This document shows, piece after piece, positions 36,309 through 48,245 of a DNA stretch of 64,000 nt (the stretch's first letter is position 1; the number at the start of each line of letters is the position of its first letter). Source of the stretch: Prinsepia uniflora (Eukaryota > Streptophyta > Magnoliopsida > Rosales > Rosaceae). The notes beneath the pieces are model-generated. The model did no database searches. It was not told where the DNA came from and saw only the letters and a program-made list of their open reading frames with translations. Made by a program: the position numbers and the translations under genes. The stretch covers positions 11,141,781 through 11,205,780 of the forward strand of contig CM064866.1 in assembly GCA_032719365.1 (NCBI GenBank). Reading direction: 5' to 3'.

Positions 36309-39189
36309 TGTAACGACCCGTCCCAAATATCGGGATTTAATAATATTTAATTATGATTTACTAATCTGGGATTAGTTGGGAGATTTCGGACGAATTGTGC
36401 AAAATGACCGTTTTGCCCCTGGGCGTGGGCAAAACGTTGACTTTCATTTCGGATGGTCAAACGGACTTTGACCAATGACCGTGACGTAGTTTGGGACGTC
36501 ACGAGTTCATAGACAGGTGGCACGTTCGATTCCGACGTTCGTGGTGAAAGTTATGATGTACGGAAGCCCAAGGGCATTTTCGTAATTTGAACGTAATAAG
36601 GGGGAAATGTTGACTTTTCGACCGGGATGTCCGATGGCCGAGGGCCAAGGACCGTTGCGTAGGTATCGTCGATACGAATCCAATGACAGGCGGCACGCAT
36701 CAATCGGAGTCCGTATGACCGAGTTACGGGTCAGGATGCGTGAGGGGCATTTTGGTAATTTTCTGCACAAGGGCATAAATGTAATTTCACATGGGTCACT
36801 GTTTCATTGAACTGGCCGTGTGGTGGATGCCTTGTGCGATCGATCCCATGTTTGTTTATCAATTAAATGATGGAATTGGACCGGTTTGGGGTGGATTTGC
36901 ACATGGGAATGAGTTGGCATCGATTGCACGACATGGGCACTGGGTTTTTCTATGATTTTCGGGTCAGTGCGGGAACCTTTACACAGTGGATTGAGGACGG
37001 TTTTGGACGCCTTTAACGGCTAAATTGAATTAAAAGAATGAAGAGTGTGTCGAGGGCAGTTCACTGAGATTGAGAGATGGAAAAATGGAGTGGAAATGGT
37101 GGAGGAATGCTCAAAAACCCGAAACTGGGTTCTGGGAAATTCAAATTTGAATTTCCAGTTTTAGGCCAGCCCAAGCCTAATTGTTGATGGATTAAGCTTT
37201 CTGGAACTTCAACGCGTCGAACCAGATCAAATGGGGCAAGCTTGGGAGCTCCTAGGGCCGTGAACGGACATGGTGGACGGCCGGGAAACTCAAGCTTGAG
37301 TTGTGACGATTGAGGTATTGTCGAGTTCAATTAATCATGCTAATTAGTTCCTATTAGTCCTTATTAACTTCCTGTGAAGTTAATTTGATAATGGTTAAGG
37401 ATTGGAGGAGTTTTGGTGATCGACCCGTTTTGGGTGATCACGGGTTGTCGACACGATTGATCGATGGTTGATGCTAATCATGGACACAGAACTGAAATTA
37501 GTGGATTGATGATTGTTGTAGGATCAAGAACGGATTGAATTGATATCGAATTGAGGGTGATTGAACCGGATCCTATCGCGGGCTTTTCGACCCGTTTACC
37601 AGACAAACGGGTGAAGGTGGTGACTGTAGCAGTCACTGTAGCAGGCGCGTGGCTTTCACGCGCAGCCACTCACGGCGGCGCGTGATGGCGCGTGGGCACG
37701 AATCTCGAGGTAAGGTCAACATGACTTTTGTCCTATACAATGTAACGAACATTTTAGCGTTGGTTTCGTGTCGATCGGATCCCGTTTCGTTATTGTTCGG
37801 GATGTCCGAAGGTTTTAAATCCAGTTTAAAAATACTTAAAAATTCGGGAAAATTACGGGACTTGAATAGGATGTTAATGATGAGGTTGGTGATCCTCTAA
37901 TGTGATTTGAAAAGGATTGGGAGTCCCGGTAATAGTGGTGTGGCCCGGGAAGGCCTGTGGCACGCGTATCGAGGCGCTCGGTTAAACGGTCTATGAGTGG
38001 ACATTGGTTTTATAAATTCGATTCATGCATAACTGTTTCATGATTGTTATAATTGTGATTATATGATTTATTTTGGATATCAGTGAATTTATATGTTTTC
38101 ATGCATTTCGAGGCGATTTACGTGTTTGCACGTGAATCGAGGTTTTCTGGATTTGCACTGATTTCTATAAATATGGATGGATATGATTTCATGAAACGGT
38201 TACGGATTTGTTAAAATGAATCGGGCCAGGGGCCCAGTTAAATTGTTAATCGGGCCAGGGGCCCAATTGAATTATGAAATCAGGCCAGAGGCCCAGTTAA
38301 CTTATGAATCGGGCCAGTAGCCCAGTTGACTTGTATATGTGATTTCGGGTCGGGGACCCTAAAATGGAATTGAATAAACTATTTCGGATTTGATTCAACT
38401 ATTTGGACTTATGACGGTTTTATGGAAATTCAGGGCAGGGCCCTTGTGATATTTTGGAAATGAATAATAAAATGTGTTCCATAAAACCATCTCGATATGA
38501 GGATATTTATATCCTGGTCTCCTCCAAGTGTCGGGGACACTGGAGAAGTCACGGTGCATTGCCTGCGAGGGCTCATTATACGGAGCTACCGGACCGTATA
38601 GTGATCTAGGAGCAGGATTGCTAGACGTCATGGACGTCAGACATCGGGGATGTCAGAGATATGGACCCGGTGAGACCCCGGGCAGCACGCGTTGCTTAAT
38701 ACCGTGAGATATGACGTCTGGAACGTCAAGCGTCTAGGACGCTAGGCATCGGGGATGCCGGAGATGGAAAAATGATAAATGAATATTACTGGATTGATGA
38801 AATAACTCTTGGATTTACTTTTGGAAATTGAAACTATGCTTTGGTTTCCGGGCTAAGGCCCTAATGGTTATTTCTAAATAAATATGGGATTATTGGTTTT
38901 GGTGCATGCATATGATTTTACTGAGGGGCATAAATGTCTTATAAATGTTTTAAGCAGACTTGTTTATTTTCGTCCACTCACAGCTTTTGTTTTTAATGCC
39001 CTTCAGGTTGATTCCGGATACGACTGCAGCAGAGACTTGAGCATCGCACACCTCCTCCATCGATCCTTACGCACTCTGGAAGCCCGTTTGGGCAATGGCA
39101 ATCGGTTATCCCTTGTCTGACGCCTCTTGTCAGATGGGAGCACGTCACATTCCATGGTAATCCCGAGGGGATTGGGATGGGTCGTGTCA
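36309..39189 (+). repeat. 3' LTR of element D
   Basis: 2881 bp, near-identical to the 5' LTR. Two of the few changes hit features of interest: CTGTGAGTGGAC reads CTATGAGTGGAC here (37991-38002), and one hairpin unit reads ATCAGGCCAGAGGCCC. Its right arm GTCCACTCACAG (38972-38983) is intact. Confidence 0.95.
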
Positions 39190-39194
39190 GTATG

Positions 39195-39450
39195 ACTACT
39201 GTCATTCGACGTGGTCGAATGTAGTCGTTGCGACGTAAGCGTTATTGGTACGTTTGGGTGCGAGCAAGTATTATTCTGGGTAGTTGGTGTACGAGTGTAC
39301 ACGTGTTGTCAGGTCGATTCTACTTTACACGAGGTGGATGTGGAATCGAGATAGTTGGAGTTTCAAGTACGAAACTAATTAAGGAGGGAAGAACGGTAGG
39401 AATTAGGTCGTTTGGAATTTCGAGGACGAAATTAATTAAGGAGGGAAGGT
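39195..39450 (+). other. Right part of element C interior with duplicated purine tract
   Basis: Two stem-plus-purine units stand in tandem: AGTTTC-AAGTAC-GAAACT then AATTAAGGAGGGAAG (39359-39391), and AATTTCG-AGGA-CGAAATT then AATTAAGGAGGGAAGGT (39416-39450). The second abuts the LTR and is the functional position. The first keeps the stem although its bases differ. Confidence 0.85.
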
Positions 39451-42400
39451 TGTAACGACCCGTCCCGAATTCTGAGATTAGATTAGTGACTAATCACGAT
39501 TAGTGAGGTTAATCGGTGATTAGTTAGGCTAAATCGGACGAACGATGCAAAATGACTGTTGTCCCCTAGTCGTGGCAAAATGTTGACTTTTCGATCGGGC
39601 GGTCAAATGGACTTTGACCGATGATCGTGACGTAGTTTAGGACGTCACGAGTTCATAGACAAGTGGCACGTTCAATTCCGACGTTCGTGGAGGAAGTTAT
39701 GACGTTCGGAAGTTTAGGGGCATTTTGGTAATTTTAGTTAAAAAGGGGCAAATGTTGAATTTTTGACCGGGATGTCCTATGGCCGAGGGCCAAGGACTAT
39801 TACGTAGATAAGGACGATACGAATCCATAGACAGGCGGCACGTCGAATTCGGACGTTCGACGACGAAGTTACGGTTCACGGAAGTTCAAGTGCACTATTG
39901 CACGAATTACGAAACGACTTAAGTTTTGGACTTTAGTGGGGCTCAGATTTTATTCCAAGGCCCAATGGATGAGTGACAAGTGTCACTCATCCACTGGACA
40001 ACACCTTACATACATGCATTTCACCCTTGCTTTTTCATTTGGATCAAACCCGAAACCCCCTCCCCCCCCCCCCCTAACCGTGCAAACCGATCTTCCATCT
40101 CCCCCAAACCTCATCATTTGTGGCTGGAGTGTGAAGGGAGATGAGAGAGGGTCGTGAGGTGATGAAGATGGTGGCTGAGGGACGGGTAGGCCGCCGTGAA
40201 CGGCCGTGGAGGCCAAGTGGAAACCGAGAGCTCGGTAAGCCCATTTCTCCCTTTTATTTTGATTTTGGCATCATGGACGGTATTGGATGATTAGGTTGAG
40301 TTTATTGAGGTTGTAGGGAGGTTTTAAGGAGGTCTGGGTGGTGGTTTTGGACTGAGAAGCCGTGAGGGTGGCTGGGAAAACATTGAACCGTTTGGTTCAA
40401 AATCAAACGAAGGGTTTTAGACGTTTTCGGTTGCGTTTAAGGATTGAAATGGATAGAAAACATAAAAAAAGGAAGAAAGGAATCGAAAAGGAAGAACTAG
40501 GATGAAAAATGGGGTGTCTAGGGCTGTGAACCGGTCACGCGGGTCCAGTTGGACCGGCCAAACCAGGTGAACCGGCCATGAACAGTAAAATCGGTCTGCT
40601 GGAGGTTAGTGCCGATAAACAGTGTTTTCGACTTTCTAGGGGCTCGTGAGGATGCGTGGTCCATAATTTGGGAAAGTGTTCAACACAGGAAATCTTCTAT
40701 TCAATGTAAGGAAGATTTTGGGACCGGTCTCGCGTCAATCGGACATCGTTTCGATAGTTTTCGGGGTGTCAGAAGGTTTAGGGTCGGTTTAAAAATAGTT
40801 AAAAGTTCGAGAAAATTACGGGGCTTTGGTAGGAGGTTAATTAAGTAGTTAGTAACCTTCTATTAAAATTTGGATAGGTTTAGGAGTCCCGGTGATGGTG
40901 ATCGGCTCGGGGAGCCGTATGGCACGCAAATCGAGGCGGCAGCTCGGACGGTCTGTGAGTGGACCTTGTTTTCTAAATTGGTGCATGCATAAATGTTTAT
41001 TATATGTTTTTAATACTTGTTTGTGATGCCATGAGTGCATTTTGATTTGTGGTTACGTATAGGCACGTATTTCGAGGTTTCGGCCCTATACAGTGCCTAT
41101 ACGGGTCTGTATTCTTTTATTGGTCTAAATTAAATGGTTTTGGATTTCCAAAATAATAAACTCGGGTATGAGACCCATTTGGTTTGGTCTCGGGCATATG
41201 ACTCTAGTTACGACCTACGGGTCTAAATCGTGGTCGCGACGGGTGCTTTGTGCACGGCGATCAACGATACGACGCTCGCCTCCGGTTTGGGATGTGTTCC
41301 TTCCGGAGAGGTCACGATGCACGATTCGTTGTCGGGCAGCCTAGGGAGGCTCGACTTCAGAGTGCTGACGGTTCAGGATAGCGATCGGTGATGAGTGCAC
41401 CATGATCTTGTGGTGGTCGCGTCGGTTGATTCGTTCACGGCGACATACCAGGATTAAGAGCGGTCCTGGATGGATGGTTGCACGCATCACTATGATCGGA
41501 GTCGTGACTGACCCTTAGATATAGGGCACGGTGCCCAGTTGAGTCATATGTTCGGGCACGAGACCCAGTTGTTTTACACTGATGATTTCGGGTCAGGGAC
41601 CCTAGATGGATTTCCAAGTTCATGACGGTTTATGGGAACCGGCATGAACTCTGGAAAGGTCATTGTGGTTCATGACGGTTTATGGGAACCGGCATGAACC
41701 TTTGTCGGGTCATTCTGGTTCATAACGGTTTATGGGAACCGGCATGAACCCTGGTTAGTGGATGTTATGTATCATGACGGTTCAAGGGAACCGGGCATGA
41801 ATGTTTATGTTATTTATATATATGTATTCATATACCTTCCTTTACTTCTATTATCTCCTCCGGGGAGGGTCGTTGGCCTGGGTGGACCCAGGAGTAGTCA
41901 CGGAGCACCGACTGAGTGGAGTCACCCCCCAGTTGGGTTCTTTACTCTCAGGAAGTCTATGATTACTATTACCTCTGGTAGGGTCAGTGGTCTACGGACA
42001 TTGATCTTGACTTTGAGAAGACTCGGATTGAGACCTGGGTAGCACGCGCGTAGTTTTGGAAACCGTGACAGGATTGGTTGTGTGAATTATATGTATATGT
42101 GATGTATGCTATATATGATATATGATGTGTGTTTACACATGTTTTGGGCAGTGGCCTGTATGGTTGGTTTCTTATGATTTGGGCTGAGTCCCTTATGGAT
42201 TTGGGCAATGGCCCGTGTACTTGATTTCATTATGGTTTTTTTGGATAAATGGTTTTCGAATGCATGCATGCTTTTTAGTGAAGGGTACAAATGTCTTCTT
42301 ATGAAATGTTTTTATAAACTCTTGTTTTGTCCACTCACAACTTTTAATGTTTTGACTGCCCTTCAGGTTGACATCGGATGTGGACTGTAGCAGAGACCGA

Positions 42401-42546
42401 GATATCACATACCTCCTCCGGATCCTGGCGTACTCTGATAGCCCGGGAGGGCAAAGGTCGGAAATATCCCTTGTCTGACACTTCGTGTCAGACGGGAGCA
42501 GGGTCATCCCTCACTAATCCCGGGGGGATTGGGATGGGTCCTGTCA
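39451..42546 (+). repeat. 3' LTR of element C
   Basis: 3096 bp. It differs from the 5' copy by substitutions and small indels, notably a longer C run (40061-40074) and one instead of two TGGATGAGTGACA words before the hairpin. CTGTGAGTGGAC is at 40953-40964 and GTCCACTCACA at 42329-42339. Confidence 0.93.
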
Positions 42547-42551
42547 TTTAA
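42547..42551. other. Target duplication TTTAA, right of element C
   Basis: Matches 23557-23561 exactly. Confidence 0.92.
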
Positions 42552-43615
42552 AGATTGAAATATCGGTATCGACTAATATATCAATAGTCAAATTTACGAA
42601 TATCTCGCCCCAAATATCGATATCGATATTATTTATGGTAAACAAAAATGACGGAAATTCGATCTAAAAGTTGAAAATTTGGAATAAAACTTTGGAAAAA
42701 AAAACTTAAGTACCCAATAATGGTTATATATGACTAATAAAAACTATAAAAATGAATTTGATATAATAAATATATGATGAATAATATGATACAATAGAGT
42801 TATGCCGATGACTAGTAATATAAAAATATAAACATAAACATAAATTGAAGTGAATTACTTTAATTGAATGTTAATATAATTAAAAACATAACAATAAGTA
42901 TAAAAAGCTTTGAATGGAAGAAAAATTATAAAATGAGTAAATATATTTAAAATTGGAAAAAAAAAAGATAAAAAAATAGAGTCAATCTTTGTTCAAAAAT
43001 TAGAAATGATTGTTATATTTAAAATTGGAAAGGTTTGATATATTTAAAATTGTAAAAAATGATAAATATAATTCAAAATAAGAAATAAATGAAAAATATA
43101 GTTCAAAATAAATAATAAATGGAAAAATAAAATAAAAAGCAAGCAGCATGCGCAAGGGGGGTTGAACCAAGGTGTAGGCTGTGCAGTTGCTTTAATGAAA
43201 ACAAGCCAAACCAACTCAACTAACAAGCTCAATTGCGAATTTAAATAAGCAAATAATATATAAAGCATACGTACATGCTTAAAAACAGTCTTCTTCCTCC
43301 TTGCGCGGGTCTGCAATTTGGGTTTTTTGACCCTCGCGGCATGACCCGACTGTAACTCAATCGTTTTACGTCCGATTTCATGAAGTTTTTTCCTATCTCG
43401 ATCGTTTTAATGAAATAAAGAGATCGATGGGCTTAAAATAAGGGAAAATATCGATATTTCGCTCAATTTCTTCACCCCTGCCCCTTCTTACCTGCAGCCA
43501 GCCAAAATCCCCGCTCATTCTTACCTGCAGCCAGCCAAAATTTCCGACGTATCGATCAATATATCAGCGATATTGTCGATATTTTCATCACTGCAAACAT
43601 TCGATCAAAAGGAAA
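42552..43615. repeat. AT-rich unit with TATCGATA-rich inverted ends
   Basis: The left end (GATTGAAATATCGGTATCGAC...ATATCAAT) resembles the reverse complement of the right end (ATATATCAGCGATATTGTCGATATTTTCATCA), both full of TATCGATA words. A 33-bp direct repeat TTCTTACCTGCAGCCAGCC lies at 43486-43550. This looks like an old DNA transposon or MITE-like repeat, but I cannot place a superfamily. No coding signal. Confidence 0.35.
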
Positions 43616-44224
43616 ACGACATGGCCACTTAAAAACAATAGACAACGACGTGTCGTTTTATATCAGAATTAAAACAAAAATTTGAGCAAACGATTATAGG
43701 TGATTTAGGTCAAAAACTTTTTTGCAAAAAAATAGTCCGAAAACAATTTGAGCACTAAGGATTTTAGAGTATGTTAGATATTCTGATACCACATGTAAGA
43801 AGTAATTAAACAATTTACATAATTAACAACTAAGGTATAAAATCACAAGGTATAATCTACAAGAAGACTGGACACCAATATCATTTCCATATATGTGGAT
43901 GTCATTGTGTACTTAATAAAATAAGTAATAAGTAGGCTTCTCCTCTGAACCAATAAGCATTTGTTCTTTGCTAATCAATAGGTTCATAGCTCACAAGAAA
44001 GGATGTCTAAATGGCAAGAGCACGGATCAAATTATATAATAATCTAACCTTAATGTGATTTCCTATTATAATCACATTAGGATTCTCATAGACCAATTAA
44101 GTAACAAGCTAAACTGTACTAACGTAACACATGCCAATTACCATATGAAGTCCCATTCTAATAATGATTCAATAACAATAACTCTATTATTCCAACTATA
44201 ATTAAAATTTTACACATTAGGTGA
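43616..44224. other. AT-rich spacer, nothing recognised
   Basis: No gene, repeat unit or RNA seen. Confidence 0.4.
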
Positions 44225-44379
44225 TCAGTTCATACTCATAATTGTAACACACCTATAACCCAAGAAGTCAAACTTCCAAGCCATGGACGCCGACAGAGGC
44301 AACGCACCACTCCAGCTCTGATTCAACCTGCTCTGCTATCCCGAATTGGCCAATGCATCAGCGACAAAGTTGCCCCGAT
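44225..44379 (-). pseudogene. LINE RNase H fragment
   Basis: The minus strand reads RGNFVADALANSG followed by a TAG and then WSGALPLSASMAWKFDFLG. The NFVADALAN text is the C-terminal end of the RNase H domain found at the end of the second frame of plant LINE (L1-type) elements. Only this short piece remains; no poly(A) tail or target duplication was found. Confidence 0.5.
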
Positions 44380-44848
44380 TGAAATTAAAAGATAAATTAA
44401 TTATGAATGAAACTTATTACTTTTAATTCATGTCCTTTAAAAAAAAAATTCCAATCAAAATTGTAGTAGTAAGAAGGATAAGTTTTTTCATTGCTAATCC
44501 TTCGCCTACCTTCAATATTATCGAATTTTGCATACAACCTACTGAATTTTTTGAGTTACGTCAACTAATTCAATTCTTGACCACCAAGGCAACCGGCCAC
44601 AAAGTGGCCTATTCATGTTATCTTCAAAGCAATGAGCACCTTTAATATTCTTAATGTCAAACACTTGCAACACTGAATTTTGAAATTAAAATCATAATTA
44701 AGTAAACCATGAAACCATATTTGTCTATGAATCCAAAAAATAAGTCCTATAAAATCATGCCTTTTGTCATGCCATACCAAGTTTATTGCCTACTGTTAGT
44801 TAGCAAAACTAACATGTTAAAACCAAAGGAACATCATCTCATGCCTCC
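44380..44848. other. 3' flank of the bHLH gene, no gene seen
   Basis: AT-rich DNA beyond the bHLH stop codon. It should hold the 3' untranslated region of the minus-strand gene. Confidence 0.4.
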
Positions 44849-46681
44849 CTAATAACTATTGGTAGAAGGAACTGCTGCATATTGTCTGTCCAGAACCTCA
44901 ATCAGCTTGTCAGCTATAGCTTTGGCATACAAAGAAGACCCTTCAAGCATCTACAAATTAAGTTCAAATCATAATTATTAATCAAAATCACACCAAATGT
45001 ATGAAGGAAACACAAATTACTAATTATAATTTAAGATTAATTAACACCAGACTGGAAGACACCAACCTTTGTGTTGAACAAGAAGCTGTAAGAACTACCA
45101 ATGTGGCCACCAGCAGCATGATGAAGATCAAGCTGCATTTCATCAAGGAGCCTGGACACAAACAGCAACAGGTTGATCTTCTTCCTCTGAACCAATTTGA
45201 TGGTAACTTCATCATCGATGATTCGGATATCTACCTCAGTTTCTTTGGATTTCCTTTGCAGCCATGAGCTCCTCAGAGAACCATTGTTGTAGGACTGGTC
45301 ATGACGGTCACCAAGAGGCTTCATGTCGCAGCTCTCATCATCTCCGGCACCGCCGCCGTCTTGCTCAGTCTTCTGCCTCTTGCTCCTCTCTCTCCCATAT
45401 CTTTTCTTCTCCACCATTAATTTCAGCTCTTCCACTGTCCTCAGAAGCTCCTTTATGTAATCAATTGCATCTCCCACAATGGATGCCCTATCACCCTTTA
45501 CTCCAATTGTTCCCCAAACACAAACACAAACACAAACATTGACGAAAATATATGATTAACTATTATCCCCAAAAACAACACCAAATTGGGATTTCAAATT
45601 ATGCATCTTTTTCATGAAATAAGCCAAATTTAGAAAATGTGAAGGCTTTAATTATGGTGCATACCTTTGTTGGGTTCGGAATTAACTTCCTCAAGGCATC
45701 ATATTTGCCATTCAATTGGACTCTCCTTTGGCGCTCAGTGGCAAAAGGTTTGGTCCCTTTGACATTTCTTCGTCTTTCAACAGAAGTCATATCTCTTGAG
45801 AACTCCAAGACTCCGTTATCAAACTGCCTCCCAATATCCCCATTTGGGTAAACCCCCCCTCCTCCTCCACTCCCCTCTCTCTCATCCCCACCACTACTAA
45901 ACAAAGACCCATTTCTTGAGCCAGGCAAGCTGTATCCATGAGGCAAGGACTGAAGCAGCTCTCTAAAAAATGGAGGCTGTGGAGGCAGATTCAGATGGAA
46001 AAGTGGGTCATAAGGAACCGAAGACGCTGTCAATGGGGTGTCAACACCGCCAGGAAGGTCAACCAGATACCCCAAAGAGCTCGAAAAATTGGAGGCTTTC
46101 TGGTGCGGGTTTGTGAAGGTAATGGATGAATTTTGAAGAACAGAGGAAGGTGAGCATCTGGGCAAGCTGAATAGGTTGAGAAGGTCAGGTGTTGGGGGGT
46201 ATTGAGTAGAACCATCTGGAAGTTGTTGATGCATCTGATCGTGCATGCCATGAATATTGTTGTCCCAATTGGGTTGTTGCTCAAAAGAAACCAAATGGGT
46301 ACTGTTGGTATGGTCAGAATTGGTATTATATGGATTATCCATATTGAACCCAAGTTCATTCTGAAGCTCGATTTCCATGGCGGCATGATGATCTTGCAGA
46401 TGCGGGTGGTTTTGGTTGTTGATTTGGTGATGGTGGTAAGACAGCTCTTCCATGGAGAGGCTCAAGTTTTCTTCGGTAGCAAAGCTGCTGCTTGCGTGGT
46501 TGTTGTGGGTCTCTGAAACAGAAAAACAGCCCATATTGAGAATTTCTGGTGGTTGCGGCGGTAGTGGTGGTGGAGGAGGAAGAGGATTGCGGTTGAGCAC
46601 ACTTTCTGCTGATTCTGGCGGGGAGATTGGGTCAAAGTTGCAGCCTACAGAGTCTTCATACATTTTTGCACCAGCTATCAT
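44849..46681 (-). CDS. bHLH transcription factor, bHLH10/bHLH89/bHLH91 clade
   Basis: Three exons on the minus strand: 46681-45665, 45495-45067 and 44950-44849, joined at AAG|GTATGC...AAAG|GGT and AAG|GTTGGT...TGTAG|ATG. Both junctions keep phase 0 and give about 515 residues. Exon 1 holds a Pro run (about residues 35-45), His/Asn/Gln-rich low-complexity text, the YDPLFHLNLPPQPPF box and the basic region (KPFATERQRRVQLNGKYDAL, with the E-box-reading Glu and Arg). Exon 2 completes the helix-loop-helix (GDRASIVGDAIDYIKELLRT) and has the WLQRKSK and EVDIRIIDDEVTIKLVQRKK segments of the C-terminal ACT-like region. Exon 3 ends in DRQYAAVPSTNSY. In Arabidopsis these factors act redundantly with DYT1 in the tapetum for pollen development. 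Family members usually begin MYE..., so the Met at 46663 may be the true start rather than 46681. Confidence 0.92.
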
Positions 46682-46914
46682 TAACTTGTCCCGCAGGCTT
46701 TTGCCTCTCCTTTTATGGGTCTATTTTGTCTCTCTGCAGCATTTCCACATACAGCAGGTGATCAAAATTAACAACCATCACATAGGCCCATACATATGAA
46801 GAAAGAAACAGAAGAAGAATGAAAATTAATTAGTGCAAAAAAAAAATTACCAAATCTCTAACCTTTTGAAGGGAGATTGATAGATGGAGCCCCAAAATCA
46901 GAGCAGCTTTGTTC

Positions 46915-46985
46915 ACCAAATTAACCACTGGTGGAGACAGAGCGAATTTATATGAGAAAGGGAGAGAGAATTTATATGAGAGACG
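46915..46985 (-). promoter_or_regulatory. Candidate promoter of the bHLH gene with doubled TATA box
   Basis: On the minus strand the words TCTCATATAAATTC occur twice, 22 bases apart (about 46946-46959 and 46968-46981), about 270-300 bases upstream of the start codon, in a GAGA/TCTC-rich stretch. Either could be the TATA box. The sequence between is a short direct duplication. Confidence 0.4.
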
Positions 46986-47765
46986 GAGAGAGATAAAGGA
47001 CTGAAACTGCAAAAAGTGAGGGAAGAGAGAAGAAGTCTCTCTGTTACTGTTTTTATGAATCAGGTTTTATTACAATTTTGCCACAGTGAGAAAAGGAGCA
47101 GAGCCACAGCTGGGAATTGTTACTGAGATTCCCATAGGTGGGAGGGGCGCATTCACAATCGCCCCTTTTCTGAAATTCTTGGTTCTGCTTGCCTTAATTT
47201 TTTGCACTCACCAGTCACCAGTCTTCCTTACTTGTTTCACCCTTCATGCTTGCATACTTTCATATTTCAATAAAATTTTGGTGACTTGTAGTGATAGTTA
47301 TTCTTGTTGTCCTTATATGAGAAAATGGTGAATTCGATTAAAGAAATAGTTTGACGGTAAAACGACGTGGTCACTCTCCACAAAGTAAAATGTTTTGGAT
47401 TTTGAGGAGTAAACGCTTTATGGCTGTTTGATTAGAGAGTCAAATTCATGCAAAACGTGGTTATTCTGGAAAGAGTGCATTTAGGTAGGACTTGTATTTT
47501 TTCTACAACTGGTAGTTAGTTTTTGTGGGCCCCACTTCCCACCACCCCATGCAAACCGCCAACCCAAACTAACCCTATTGCAAACTGTTTACCATTTTAA
47601 CAAGAACATCCAGATCTGAAAATCTTATTCTAATAAAAAAAAACATTCAGTAATTTAGTTTCAGACTTAATGACCATGCAAACGAAAGCTAATCAAGGAT
47701 TCTTAGAAGAAAAAAATTTGCAAGGTTGAGTTTAAGAGAAAGTGAATTTGTTTTTTTAGAGAATA
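46986..47765. other. Upstream region of the bHLH gene
   Basis: No further gene or repeat recognised. Contains GC-richer patches at 47110-47180 and 47525-47580. Confidence 0.4.
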
Positions 47766-47773
47766 TTATAATC

Positions 47774-48237
47774 GAGGTTCAAAATGGCATTAGGTGCTCT
47801 TAGGGCGGTTAATAGGGACCAAGCGCCTAGGCGGAGTCTAGGCGAGAGTCTAGGTGGTTTTTTAAAAAAAAAACAAAATTCAACAAATTAATAATATAAT
47901 AAATACTATTAAAACAAAAATAAATTATCTAGATAAATAAATTGAGTTAGGAATCATAAATGTTGAAAATATAAGTTTTTTATTATTTTCATTATACAAC
48001 ATTCTATCTTTGTTAATTTATTATCTTTTTTTTTTCTTAATACTTATATTATTAACTAAGTATTTAATAAATAAAATAATTTATATAACTAAATATATAT
48101 ATAAACTTATATAACTATATATATATATAACGATGTACATGCAAATCCACCTAGGCGCAACACTTAGCCATTATGTGGCGCGGTTTATCACCTTCGAGCG
48201 CCTAGGCGAGCTAGGCGGCTGCCGTTTTGAACAATGA
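47774..48237. mobile_element. hAT-like MITE
   Basis: A 464-bp unit with inverted ends: left GGTTCAAAATGGCA then GCGCCTAGGCGGAGTCTAGGCG, right (reverse complement) TTGTTCAAAACGGCAGCCGCCTAG then CGCCTAGGCGCTCGA. It is flanked by TTATAATC on both sides (47766-47773 and 48238-48245), an 8-bp duplication as made by hAT transposases. The middle is AT-rich with no coding capacity. It lies about 1.1 kb upstream of the bHLH start. Confidence 0.8.
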
Positions 48238-48245
48238 TTATAATC

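Larger units (their letters stand above)
29716..39189 (+). mobile_element. Element D: non-coding LTR retrotransposon nested in C
   Basis: Complete 9.5 kb element with LTRs of exactly equal length (2881 bp each), primer site, 3.7 kb non-coding interior, purine tract and perfect GTATG duplication. By eye the two LTRs differ by roughly 30 substitutions and no indels, about 1 percent, so the insertion is recent and younger than C, whose LTRs differ by indels. It encodes no retrotransposon protein and must have moved with proteins from elsewhere. It lies in the internal region of a related element in the same orientation. Confidence 0.95.
23562..42546 (+). mobile_element. Element C: non-coding LTR retrotransposon (LARD-like) with nested element D
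   Basis: LTRs at 23562-26671 and 39451-42546 frame an internal region (26672-29715 plus 39195-39450, about 3.3 kb) into which element D has jumped. Primer site and purine tract are in place and the TTTAA duplication is perfect. Without D the element is about 9.5 kb. No gag or pol motif is present in the internal part in any frame, so it is non-autonomous. It shares internal blocks with D and F (for example GAGGATGTGATRTCTC followed by ATCAAYCTGATAG), so its non-coding interior is a family trait rather than random decay. Confidence 0.93.

Noticed and set aside
45264..46799. Plus-strand frames opposite the bHLH gene
   Set aside because: They are shadows of the strongly supported minus-strand exons.
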